10,132 nt of DNA from assembly GCA_015657535.1 (NCBI GenBank), contig JADHZB010000151.1, forward strand, positions 1-10,132. The letters are read 5' to 3'. The notes below the pieces were generated by a model. It saw only the letters and a program-made list of their open reading frames with translations. It did no database searches and was not told the origin of the DNA. Below are positions 1 to 8,200 of the stretch, one piece after another. This DNA comes from Nephromyces sp. MM_2019. Its lineage: Eukaryota > Apicomplexa > Aconoidasida > Nephromycida. Numbering within the stretch: the first letter of the stretch is position 1; every line of letters begins with the position of its first letter. The position numbers were made by a program, and so were the translations under genes.

Positions 1-143
1 GGGGGGAGTCGTGGGGAGTTTGTAGGGGAAGGTGCTGCACGTAACGTAATATTTTGCCTGCTTCCTGTGATAAAATCGGCAAACTCTTTCAAAGAGTGAA
101 GCGTATAGCTTAAAGCTCATCAAACTCTTCTTTAAGGCTTTCA
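1..143 (-). CDS. Gene A exon, cut by window edge
   Basis: On the minus strand a good acceptor (cagcttcttttgcag) is followed by an open frame of 47 codons to the window edge. It starts KALKKSLMSFKLYASLFERV and continues through CRFYHRKQAKYYV. The two leading bases (tg) join the a of the preceding exon to make Met. The last part near the edge is proline/threonine-rich and could be past a missed donor (GTTACG near 45-50). Confidence 0.55.
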
Positions 144-1721
144 CTGCAAAAGAAGCTGATATGGCGCTGTTGTCACACACACACACACACACGCGGGATA
201 TTCGTAGACGATGAAGCGGGAATATTCAAGGGAAAAACCTGTAGGACAGGCGATTAGGAAGGAGAGAAACGAGGATATTGTGTGTCGTAGAGAATAGTGT
301 AGATGCACATACACCTATAGAAATGTGGTCGAAACCAAACAGATGCACACAGCTCCAGGCATGTTCTCAGACAGAGGCACGTTGGCACGCACACACAGAA
401 GGCAGAAATTAAAGATATAAAACAACAGGCAATTATACAGATATGCACACAAACAGAAGCTGATGGAGGTACACATACATAGCAGCTGATAGGGCTAAAT
501 AGACAAGGCAGCTCATAGAGTTACCCGCAAGCAAAGAAGCTAATAGAGTTACGCACAGAAGCTGACAGGGATACACACACACAGAGGCTCATGGAGTTGC
601 ACATAAACATTCTCTTACAGTTAAACACACACATTTTCATGCAGCCACACACGCACACACTCTCAGATAAATACGGATATATACTTTCCCACACAACACA
701 CATGCTTTTCAAGCTATAAAGCTATAGAAAGCAATTTCAACTTTTTTTCCAGGAATATCTTCAAAGTATAAGATAGAAGCTTCGTCACTTCTCACACACA
801 CACACACATATACAGGCTACTAGGGTTCTCATTCAATGCATACGAAGCCGGTAGTAGAATAGCAAGTAGGATCAGTGGGAGAAAGTAATCCTAAACGAAT
901 GACCCTAGCCACTGGTTTCACAACACACACAAGGTAAACTAAACTAGCCCTACAGAAATTTTCGCTGGAGGCCCATATGTCTCGCACGCACAGCATGGCC
1001 TACTGCAGTGTCTCATTCTACACACATAACCTTCATTGCACCAATTGCTACCACACGATAAGCCTGTAATGTAGGCCTATGCACATACATAATTCTATTC
1101 ATGCACATAGCAAAGCAGTCTACATACCAGCTACTTCCCCACAAACACCACATATCACCTAGAAAACCGATAGTTTCCACACCACCGATACACACCACCC
1201 CCCTTCTTCTAAAGTATCACCCCCACACACCGCACCCCTCACAATGCCCCCCACCACACCCCCATAACACCCACCATACCCAAAACCACACCCCCGACCA
1301 TACCCCAAATTACACCCCCCACCACACCCCCAATAGCAAGAAAACTAGTCCCTCCTAACTAGGCAACCTTACTCCAAAAGAAGATGAAACGGGAGATAAA
1401 ACTCCTCAATGCAGCAGGGCTCCCTTCAATAGCATCATCTGTTCCACACACACACAAAGCTACAGGCTGTAGGCAAACATAGGTGCCCCCCACTTTCACA
1501 CACAAAAGGAATACTTTGGCTCGGAAAAGTAGAGGGGGTAGGAAACGTGGAAACTACACATCTTCAGCTGTAAAACGTACAGAAATGGGGTGTATGTACA
1601 CCCCAAAGCACATACAAGGAGGAGGATGTGCATACATTCCTCTTATGTATAAAGAAAAGTTGCAAACGAAAGTTTCTGGCTTTTCCATGCACTTTGAGCC
1701 ACTCATAGCCTGAAGCTTTCT
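1..1721 (-). CDS. Gene A: unrecognised basic protein, internal exons on minus strand (tentative)
   Basis: The proposed reading is complement(join(1-143, 1373-1438, 1616-1721)), all junctions in phase 1, giving 104 full codons plus two split ones and no stop. In order the exons read RKLQAMSGSKCMEKPETFVC... AHPPP; then Y/DAIEGSPAALRSFISRFIFFW; then M/KALKKSLMSFKLYASLFERV... with RKQAKYYVTC. Donors are GTATGT and GTAAGG; acceptors are gtgtggaacag and cttcttttgcag. The pieces are basic and helical, contain no repeat translation, and lie in sequence that is otherwise CA-rich on the plus strand, the expected mirror of the TG-rich introns of gene C. No family recognised. Both ends are missing: the left edge of the window cuts the gene, and the exon before 1721 was not found. 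Confidence 0.48.
174..192. repeat. (CA)n microsatellite
   Basis: This is an uninterrupted CA run of about nine units just upstream (in gene A sense) of the acceptor at 144. A second run of about eight units lies at 792-808. Confidence 0.95.
450..620. repeat. Degenerate minisatellite with AGCTSATRGAGTTAC core
   Basis: About six diverged units of 22-31 bp repeat the pattern cagaagctgatagagttaca followed by CA-rich spacer (starts near 453, 483, 511, 537, 557 and 585). It lies inside the proposed long intron of gene A. Confidence 0.7.
1373..1438 (-). CDS. Gene A 66-nt exon
   Basis: On the minus strand two bases, 21 codons (DAIEGSPAALRSFISRFIFF then W) and one base lie between gtggaacag and GTAAGG. 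The frame outside is closed by a stop 4 codons past the donor. The acceptor lacks a pyrimidine run, being preceded by TG repeats. Confidence 0.5.
1587..1604. promoter_or_regulatory. Palindromic TGTATGTACA element
   Basis: GGGGTGTA-TG-TACACCCC is a perfect inverted repeat with 8-bp arms. The core 1591-1600 is one of eight TGTANGTACA copies. In gene A sense it begins at position 16 of the intron after the donor GTATGT. Confidence 0.5.
1616..1721 (-). CDS. Gene A 106-nt exon
   Basis: On the minus strand, after the acceptor taaacctcag, 35 codons read RKLQAMSGSKCMEKPETFVC, then NFSLYIRGMYAHPPP, plus one base, up to the strong donor GTATGT. The frame stays open past the donor to a stop at about 1554, so the donor is chosen for its quality and for phase agreement with 1438. 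Confidence 0.48.
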
Positions 1722-2112
1722 CTGAGGTTTAATGTGCAGGATGTGTGCGGTGAAGCAGGCGATTGTATGCAAAAAATGGTGCCTACGGGGGTGGTGTGTG
1801 TTGTGTTGGTGTGTGTGTTGGCGTGTGTGTTGGTGTTGGTGTGTGTGTTGGTAGTGGTGGTGTTGGTGTTGGTGTGTTAGTGTGTGTGTTGGGGTGTGTG
1901 TTGGTAGTGGTGGTGTAGGTGTTGATATGGGTGTTTGGGTGTGTGTTGATGTGTGTTCGTGTACCAATGGGTGCGCAATTAGGCGCGGCCGTGGGTTTTA
2001 TGTGTGTTGACGCACCTACGCACACCCACCCTCATCAACACATACGTGTGTGTGTGATATGCTTAGGCTAATAGCACGTAACTCTATAGAAATTCAGGGG
2101 TACCCTTAGTAC
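1722..2112. other. TG-rich stretch without a supported gene
   Basis: The plus strand from about 1790 to 1960 is imperfect TGTGTTGGTG-type repeat, that is CA-rich as read by gene A, matching the acceptor side of an intron. A 14-bp perfect palindrome, TAGTACATGTACTA, lies at 2107-2120. Open frames here are Thr/His-rich repeat translations. Confidence 0.6.
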
Positions 2113-2510
2113 ATGTACTACCACCTCTCCACCCCTCTGTGCATGTATTTTACCTTTCGGCCCCCCTCTCTGTATTACCGCCTCTCCATACCGCTGTCTA
2201 CAATACCACCTCCCCACCCTCTGTGCGTTACCACCTCCCCACCCTCTGTGCGTTACCACCTCTCCACCCACCCTTGTGTGTGCTACTATCTCTCCACCTC
2301 CCTCTATCTTTGGTACTATCTCTACACCCCCCTTTGCTTTTTATCACCTCTCCGCCCCCCTCCACCTTTTACCATCCCTCCACCCTACGTGTGTTTCGCC
2401 ACCTCTCCACCCCGTGTGTGTTACGACCTCTCCACCCACCTCTGCATTGTACCACCTCTCCGCCCCCCCCTGCTTTTTTACCACCTCTCTATCCCCTTAT
2501 ATGCCAGCAC
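2113..2510. repeat. About 25-bp pyrimidine-rich minisatellite
   Basis: About 14 degenerate units are built on TACCACCTCYCCACC followed by CTCTGTGTGT. Two adjacent units at 2204-2228 and 2229-2253 are identical (taccacctcc, ccaccctctgtgcgt). All three plus frames remain open because the units vary in length and lack stops, giving spurious Pro/Leu/His-rich proteins. Confidence 0.9.
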
Positions 2511-3172
2511 TGAATTAGTGAAGAAGATAGGTTATCTGAGGCAATCTCGTCGCTAATTTCCGTGTGTGTCAACTCCACACTTCCACAGCAGATAATCTAC
2601 ACACACACACGCCATTCTGATGTTTTTGATATTTTCCTGCTGCGTATAGAGGAAGAAAAAAGAGGGAATTTACCTTGCTTACTATGCTATAAATGGAGGT
2701 GTACGTACACTCACTCCCTCTCCGCATACACACGAAATTTTCACTGTAAAAAATTCCTGGCTTCCTCACCGAATTACGAGACTTTGCGCGGGCTTACTCA
2801 ATCGTAGTGTATTGGAGATTTTGATGAGGTTTTTTTGACTTTCAAAACCGACTTAACTAGCACCTCTGCTGGTTGCTTTTTACACACACACGGTTGGGGG
2901 AAACATAATTTCACACACGAATCGATCGGTTTTTTTTAATGTAATCAGCTCACACACATATAAGTTTATAAGCAGGTAGCAACATATACACACATCACTT
3001 CACACACATATCGCTTCACACGCATATCACTTCACGCCCATATCACTTCGCACACATCACTTCACACGCATATAAACTCAAACGCATACCTCATTTCACA
3101 CACACATCACCTCCAGCACACACACACATTTACACCCTTTCCACACCGGGGTAATGCATGTAATCGATGAAG
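2511..3172. other. Stretch without a secure gene; possible promoter or first exon of gene B
   Basis: A TATAAAT lies at about 2688 next to a TGTACGTACA site (2700). On the plus strand RHSDVFDIFLLRIEEEKR (about 2610-2665) looks protein-like, and a donor GTGTAC or GTACGT follows in a phase that could join 3173. On the minus strand the same place has a strong acceptor (cttcctctatacgcag) and a short frame, GKYQKHQNG, that could join gene A at 1721. I cannot choose. From about 2880 to 3140 it is CA-rich with repeated cacttcacacacatat-type units. Confidence 0.4.
2700..2709. promoter_or_regulatory. TGTACGTACA element
   Basis: This perfect 10-bp palindrome within GTGTACGTACAC lies 12 bp after a TATAAAT. 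Its 5' flank (aaatggaggtg) resembles that of the 1591 copy (aaatggggtg). Confidence 0.5.
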
Positions 3173-3217
3173 AGTGACTGCTGAGGTTGAAACCTCTTCA
3201 GCAGTGGACTCTTTCGA
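3164..3217. repeat. Imperfect palindrome
   Basis: Arms AAGAGT, ACTGCT and GAGGTT are answered by AACCTC, AGCAGT and ACTCTT, with one or three unpaired bases between blocks, a 2-nt centre (ga at 3189-3190), and an outer TCGA pair. That is about 18 paired positions in the core. It overlaps gene B candidate exon a. Confidence 0.8.
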
Positions 3218-3241
3218 CTCTCCGCTTGCTCATCTGTCAAT
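3173..3241 (+). CDS. Gene B candidate exon a
   Basis: An open frame reads VTAEVETSSAVDSFDSPLAH and then LS, up to a donor GTACGT at 3242 inside a TGTACGTACA motif. The 5' boundary is unclear because the sequence before it lacks a pyrimidine tract; AG at 3171-3172 or 3173-3174 could serve. The DNA is also an imperfect palindrome, so the coding look could mislead. Confidence 0.4.
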
Positions 3242-4881
3242 GTACGTACACTGCACATTCTACTGCTAGTCTTGCAGATGCATCAATCTTTGATAGTTTG
3301 ATCTTTTCTCTGTGCGTGTGTGCTTCTTTGCTAGTGTGGTGAGAAGCTGTCTAAGTTACTTTTGTTGGCTCCACGGTGTATATCCCCGCCTCTCAGCCTT
3401 CGCGTTGCTTCTTTCGGGAAATACGCGTGTGCTAACTTGATTAGCTTTTGGTGTATGTGTCTGCCTGACGCTGAAGATTCCGATGGATTGCTTGAAGATG
3501 CTAGCGTTTATGTGATGCAGCTGATGTGTGTGTTGCAGGTAAAGAGGGGAAGGTTTGCAGGTGAACACCCATTTCCTTGGATTGCCTTACGGCTTCTTCC
3601 TTTGTGTGTGTGTTTAAGATGCTCGGGTTAAAGCAGTAGTCGTGGGAGGTTGTGGCTTTCGTGGTTGTGTAAGCTGAATAGCACTTCAGTGTGCATTCTT
3701 TCGTTGGGGGAGGGGGAGTTGGGCATGAGAGGGGGAAGATAGGGGAGATATGAAGATGAAGAGGAAGAATTGAAAGAAGGATGGGAAGAATCAACAGAGG
3801 AAGTATCGGCAGAGGAAGTATCGGCAGAGGAAGAAGAGAAAGAAAAGCTGCATCTTGACAGTGTGTGTGTTCGTCTGTTTATGTAGTACACACTTTCAGG
3901 GTACTAATTTGAAGCTCCTCTTTCATCAGCGGGGTTTTCATGTTTTTTTTTTAAACTTTAGCCTGTGTGTATGCAGTGTGAGTGTGAAGTATGTGTGTTT
4001 TTTTGTCGGATTTTCTTCTCTTTTCTATCCCAATAGACTCTTCTGAGTTTGAGCTCACTTGTTTGATCTTTAGGAGAGTGAGAAGCTCTTTAACTGCTGG
4101 TTACTCTGAAGCTCACTGAAGAGGCTACTGAAGGCTGTGAGTCAGTCGAGTAGCCTCTGAATGAATCTTCAAGCCTCAGATTGGAGGCAGTTGCTGTGGG
4201 TCTCTCGAGTGGCGTTCTGAGAAGAAGCTATGTGTGTGCGTTGATTCGAAGGTGGTTATGCTCAGGGTTATGCTTAAACACACAATTGAGCGTATACTTG
4301 CATGCACAGGGGGTTCGAATTGTACGCACACATTCAGGCACTCATTTGCTCTCATTTTCACCGATCTTCAAGCATCTGCATGCATTTTACAAATGCACAC
4401 ACACCCGCATAAGAACATCGCACACATACCAACATACACAAACGCATATATATGCACACCCGCACATCAACATACCAACATACTCACGTGCACCCGCACA
4501 CGCACCAATCCGCACACACCCACACACACGCCAACCCGCACACACATACCCACGTGTGCTCATTTTTTGAGTCGTGCACACGTGTTTGCTTTCTGTATTG
4601 GGACGCACTCTGCTTCTTCTTTCCTGATGCACGCAAGCTTTTTACCATGTAACTGGATCCTTGCTGATATACATACAATTCTGATTGTTCTTAAACACAC
4701 ACACCTCAATGAAATATTGCTAACATTCTGCTATGTTTGTAGGTATACTGATGCTCGCAAAATCCTTGAAGAATTTCTCACACACAACGCTATCTCAACT
4801 TTGATAGTTGATCAGTATTCACTCCTTGAGAGTTGTTATTGCACCCCGGAAGCATCAATCTGCTGCTGGATCTTCAAATAA
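3173..4881 (+). CDS. Gene B: unrecognised helical protein, 3' end, several small exons (tentative)
   Basis: The proposed joining is 3173-3241, 3445-3538, 4074-4099, 4743-4881, with all junctions phase-compatible. The pieces read VTAEVETSSAVDSFDSPLAH; then PDAEDSDGLLEDASVYVMQL ending CVLQ; then ESEKLFNCW; then YTDARKILEEFLTHNAISTL, continuing about 25 more residues to TAA at 4879-4881. They look like alternating amphipathic helices of an alpha-solenoid-like protein, but I recognise no family. AATAAA overlaps the stop codon (4877-4882). Introns of this model are 203, 535 and 643 nt. The last exon and the 3' part of the second are the most convincing; the 26-nt exon and the first acceptor are weak. 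Upstream exons are unknown. Confidence 0.45.
3241..3250. promoter_or_regulatory. TGTACGTACA element
   Basis: A perfect palindrome that contains the donor GTACGT proposed for gene B exon a. Confidence 0.45.
3445..3538 (+). CDS. Gene B candidate exon b
   Basis: One base plus 31 codons, FWCMCLPDAEDSDG then LLEDASVYVMQLMCVLQ, ends at a clean donor cag/GTAAAG. The acceptor chosen is ctaacttgattag, with a plausible branch sequence. The same frame is open upstream to 3335 after another good acceptor (gcttctttgctag), so a 204-nt version of the exon is possible; it would need a different partner upstream because its phase is 0. Confidence 0.5.
3539..4073 (+). other. Gene B intron with a purine tract
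   Basis: It starts GTAAAG and holds TG-rich sequence (about 3600-3670), a purine-rich tract (about 3706-3846) containing a perfect 15-bp tandem duplication (agaggaagtatcggc at 3796 and 3811), and then T/TG-rich sequence. Two acceptors compete at its end: a strong one at 4036 (ttctatcccaatag), whose phase-0 frame stops at once, and ctttag at 4073, used in the model. Confidence 0.4.
4074..4099 (+). CDS. Gene B candidate 26-nt exon
   Basis: Eight codons, ESEKLFNC, plus two bases of a Trp codon lie between ctttag and a weak donor GTTACT. It is proposed only because it links exon b (phase 0) with the last exon (which needs two bases plus g). The strong nearby donor GTGAGT at 4137 cannot be reached in any open frame from the acceptors at 4036 or 4073. 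Confidence 0.28.
4100..4742 (+). other. Gene B last intron, CA-rich 3' half, with a hairpin near its 5' end
   Basis: The 5' part contains a perfect 10-bp inverted repeat, AGAGGCTACT / AGTAGCCTCT (4120-4158), with a 19-nt loop. From about 4280 to 4560 the sense strand is CA-rich. It ends ctatgtttgtag. A long open frame across the CA tract (4234 onward) is repeat translation; only its end, after 4743, looks coding. Confidence 0.4.
4120..4158 (+). repeat. Perfect 10-bp hairpin
   Basis: AGAGGCTACT and AGTAGCCTCT are exact reverse complements 19 nt apart. As RNA this would be a stable stem. It sits just inside the proposed last intron of gene B and encloses a consensus donor GTGAGT (4137) in its loop. 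Confidence 0.75.
4743..4881 (+). CDS. Gene B terminal exon
   Basis: One base finishes the preceding codon, then 45 codons begin YTDARKILEEFLTHNAISTL and end CCWIFK before TAA. The composition is protein-like and free of repeat sequence; the other five frames are broken. The acceptor is gtttgtag. The end is cysteine-rich (CYC, CC), with no domain recognised. Confidence 0.58.
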
Positions 4882-4904
4882 AGTTACCTGGATTGCATTC
4901 ATCC

Positions 4905-5043
4905 ACGCACACGGACGCACACGCACGCACACGGACGCACACGCACGCACACGGACGCACACGCACGCACACGGACGCACACGGACGCACACGGACGCAC
5001 ACGCACGCACACGCACGCACACGGACGCACACGCACACACACA
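4905..5043. repeat. Decamer tandem array abutting the gene C start codon
   Basis: Thirteen 10-bp units ACGCACACGS (4905-5034) differ only in their last base, in the order g c g c g c g g g c c g c. A short ACACACACA tail then runs to the ATG at 5044. The array fills most of the 162 bp between the gene B stop and the gene C start, so it is in the gene C promoter or 5' leader. CGCACAC-rich sequence in three frames gives spurious open frames on both strands. Confidence 0.95.
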
Positions 5044-5238
5044 ATGGAGGACATGAAGCTAATCTTCACAAGCCAGCAGGCGAAGGAACTGCAAAGTATA
5101 ATGAATAGTAAGCTTAGTGAGCTTCTTGGAGAACATGATGTGGAGATACTCACTGAGTATGCCTGGCACATGATAACGAATACTAAGACTACAGCTTCAT
5201 ACATGTGTGAGGAGCTGCAAGAGTTCTTGGGTGATCAG
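5044..5238 (+). CDS. Gene C exon 1: start codon and first part of PWI-like domain
   Basis: It has 65 codons and ends in phase 0 at cag before the donor GTATGA. It holds an amphipathic helical segment (QAKELQSIMNSKLSELLGE), then the signature DVEILTEYAW and EELQEFLG, which match the pattern of the ZC3H14/Nab2 N-terminal fold. Without splicing the frame hits TGA two codons later, so the intron is required. Confidence 0.93.
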
Positions 5239-8200
5239 GTATGATATTATGTGTGTGTCATCGGTATATATATGCGTGTGCTTGTGCTCGGGGATGTTTT
5301 CTATGTGTGTGTGCAGGCTTTGTTTGGGGTTTTTTGTAGTTATGTGGCTAAGCATTAGTGTAGTATGTGTGAGGGTATCTCTGTATGGGCTGATTTTGTG
5401 TGTTTGCGAGGTGTATATGTGTTGCTATCGTCTGTGTGCGAACTCTTCCTAAGTTGGTGCTGCATGTGTAATATTTCTCTGTCTTTTAGTTGACATTGTG
5501 TGTGTGAGTTCAACTCTCTCTGAGTTTGGGCTGTGTTTGTGATATTTCGGTGTCTCTGAGTTGATATTGTGTGTCTGTGTTTCTCTGTTTAGTCTAAACC
5601 CTTCGTTAAGTGGGTGCTTAACCTAGTGAGAACGTCACAGGCAAACGTTGAATCCCATTCCAAGGAGGAAGTCCCAACACACAGCCAACACCTCCCCCCC
5701 CCTACACACATGCAACACCCACCCCCCATACACACAGAAGAGGCCCATTCAGGCAAAGTAAAGCTTCGAGTAGCTCCTCCTTCAACGACTCTCCCTTGTA
5801 GTGATCAGAAGAAAGAGGCTTCAAAACCCGCCTCCTCCGCTGATATATTTCCTGCCTCCGCTTCAACAGCTCCTTCCCATGCACCTTCAAAACGTGAGCT
5901 TCTGTGTATGTGTGTTGTTTGGTTGTGTGATGTTCTTTTGTTGGCATTCGTGTGTGTGTTTGTGTGTTGATGTGTATGTTGGTGAGTGGCTGTGTGGTTC
6001 CTGTGTATAAATGTATGCTTGTGTGCGGGTTTAGACGATACTGTATAAGCTATCTCTATTCTTGTTGTATAGATACTTCAACGCAGCGGATATTTAGCTT
6101 AGCGGTCCAAGATGCTACCAAGGTGCGTAGGTTGGGGATGTACATACATCGCATGTCAAGTTTAGTGAATTATTTGTGTGTATTCGTGAGTCTTCTTTTC
6201 AAGAGTGTGTTGTATGTGTGTGTACGTTTGCGTGTTGATATGTGTGTGTTTCTCACTATATAGACATGTGTGTGAATGTGTATTTAACACTATGTGCATG
6301 TAATGTATGTGTGTGTGTGAGTTTATCGTTTTATGCATATTTGTGTGATGTTCTCGTGTATGTGCATTGTGTACCCCCTGGTGTGTGTGTATATAAGGAC
6401 TAAGTCGCATTTGCACACACCGCACTTTCAATAAAACCTCAAACATAGAGCAGGTTTTGCAGAGACCTGCAGACATAGTGGCTGCCCAAATTCCCCTCTC
6501 ATTTAGTCATAACGTTTGATTTCATTTACTACAAATTTCACACACACGCACACACACGTGTAAGCACGTATTTACACACACAGACACACACCTAAACATG
6601 CGTACCGACCGGATTTCAAGCGTATATACTTGCGTACCTACGCTAAAACCCCCACTACCACTAAACCCCACCACCCCCCAACCCCATGAGTGCACATCCA
6701 CACCATCTCCAACCCCCATGAACCCTCACCGCTCCCCACCACCCACCCCTGCTAACCTCCGACCCCCACCCGCACTACACCTCACCCCCACTCCTAACCC
6801 TACTATAACGCACGCACAAAAACCCCTCTACGCGCAGGCGAGAGGTTCAAAGGTATCGAACCCCTCTAACCTACAAGAGGAGCATAGCAAGAGGAACATC
6901 CCAGCAGCCCCACAACTATCGAAGGGGGAGAGAGAAGACACACGCTTAAGCAACAAGAGGCAGAAAACAAGGGCTTATTCAAAGGGTGGGGGGGGGCTTG
7001 AAGAACAGGGTGGTGGTGGAGGGATGCCATACCGCGGGGGTGGGGGGGGTGTTGGTCTGCTACCTTCAGAATCCTCCAATGCCTCGTCAATCGTTCTCTC
7101 CCATCTTCGAGGTTCTCAGAGAAGAGAGGAAAGGCAGGGGGGTGGTGTAGTTCCTACGCCTATCCCCAGAAGCAAAGACTCTGAAGCTTATCCCTCAGAT
7201 TCGTTGGCCCCCAGTTCGGGGGGTGTACTTCTACCCTCCAAGGAGGCTGATTCATATGGTGTGGGTTATGCCCCACGTGGTGATTCCAGCCAGCTGTCGC
7301 AGCCTGTGTGTGCGCAGGAGCCTTCTGTTATCAGAGAGAGTGAGGGAGCTAGCAGGAGCATTCCTATTTCATCTTCGACTGGGATGATGGAGAATGGTTA
7401 GGCGTGGTTTGAGGGGGGGAGGTGGGTTTTTTGGAAGTTGTGTGTGTGTTGGGAGGTGTGCTTTGAATAAAGGAAGTGAATATTTTTTTGCTTGTGCGTG
7501 TGTGTAGGTGGGGGTTTATGTTGGTGGGGGTTTATGTAGGTGGATTTGAGTCTATTTAGGTGCGTTGTTATAGTTCCATGACTTACTTTATATTTGTGTG
7601 TGTGCATGTGTGTGTTGCATTTCTTATCCGTGTATCTAACTATGAGTATATTTTATATCTTACTTGTAGTACACGTTTGAACTCTTTATTGTTCATGCAT
7701 AAGTTGCGTGTAGGTACACCTCTGTGTGTGTAACTCTTCTGCGAGTAATCAACTGCCCTTTTCGCAGATTATCCTGCGAATATCTCCACTCTTCTTCCTG
7801 CTAGTCTATAGCTTATCTTGTATGTGTCGATTATTGTAAGCCGTAGGTGTATGTACCGCCCGCAATGTTCACACTCTGTTTTCAACTTCTTCAGAGTTAC
7901 CTAATCAATGCGCTGAAGACGATCAAGATTTGGAGCAAGAGGAGAGGTCTAAAGTGATTCTAAAGTTAGTTGATTCAGCTATACATACTGTGTGGGTGTG
8001 TGTGGGTGTGCGAGTATGTGTGCTTGTGTCTTGGAATGAATGTGTGTGCGGGTGTAGGTTTGTGCAGGTGTATGTGTGTGCATATGTTTTTATATATATG
8101 AATGTATGTATGTGTACTTGTACGTGTGTGGGAGTTTTTGTTTATTGGTGTGTATATATACTTGTATATAGGTGCTTGTGTGTGTACAAAAAAAAGGTTG

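Larger units (their letters stand above)
144..1372 (-). other. Gene A intron (1229 nt) with repeats
   Basis: On the minus strand this runs GTAAGG...TTGCAG. Its donor-proximal part (about 1200-1340) is G/T-rich, like gene C intron 6, and the rest is TG-rich with (CA)n tracts on the plus strand. No convincing exon was found in it. Small open frames on either strand are simple-sequence products. Confidence 0.45.

Noticed and set aside
1554..2025. Thr/His/Pro-rich minus-strand proteins
   Set aside because: The bulk is CA-repeat translation; only the segment 1616-1721 resembles an exon.
2113..2556. Pro/Leu/His-rich proteins in several plus frames
   Set aside because: Three overlapping frames are open at once over a minisatellite, the mark of a repeat without stops rather than of a gene.
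2650..2700. A 34-nt intron on the minus strand (gtaaattccc ... atacgcag)
   Set aside because: All other introns here are 177 nt or longer, so such a tiny one is unlikely; only its acceptor was kept as a possibility.
4234..4742. First 170 codons of a 215-codon plus-strand frame
   Set aside because: It is mostly translation of CA-rich repeats (His/Thr/Pro). Only the part after the acceptor at 4742 looks like protein.
6380..6435. TATATAAGG and AATAAA as promoter and poly(A) signals of another gene
   Set aside because: They lie within gene C intron 3 with no reading frame beginning or ending at them.
6598..6837. The open frame upstream of gene C exon 4 as extra coding sequence with its own ATG
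   Set aside because: Its translation is Pro/Thr/His repeat sequence from a C/A-rich intron half, and a good acceptor in the right phase lies at 6837.
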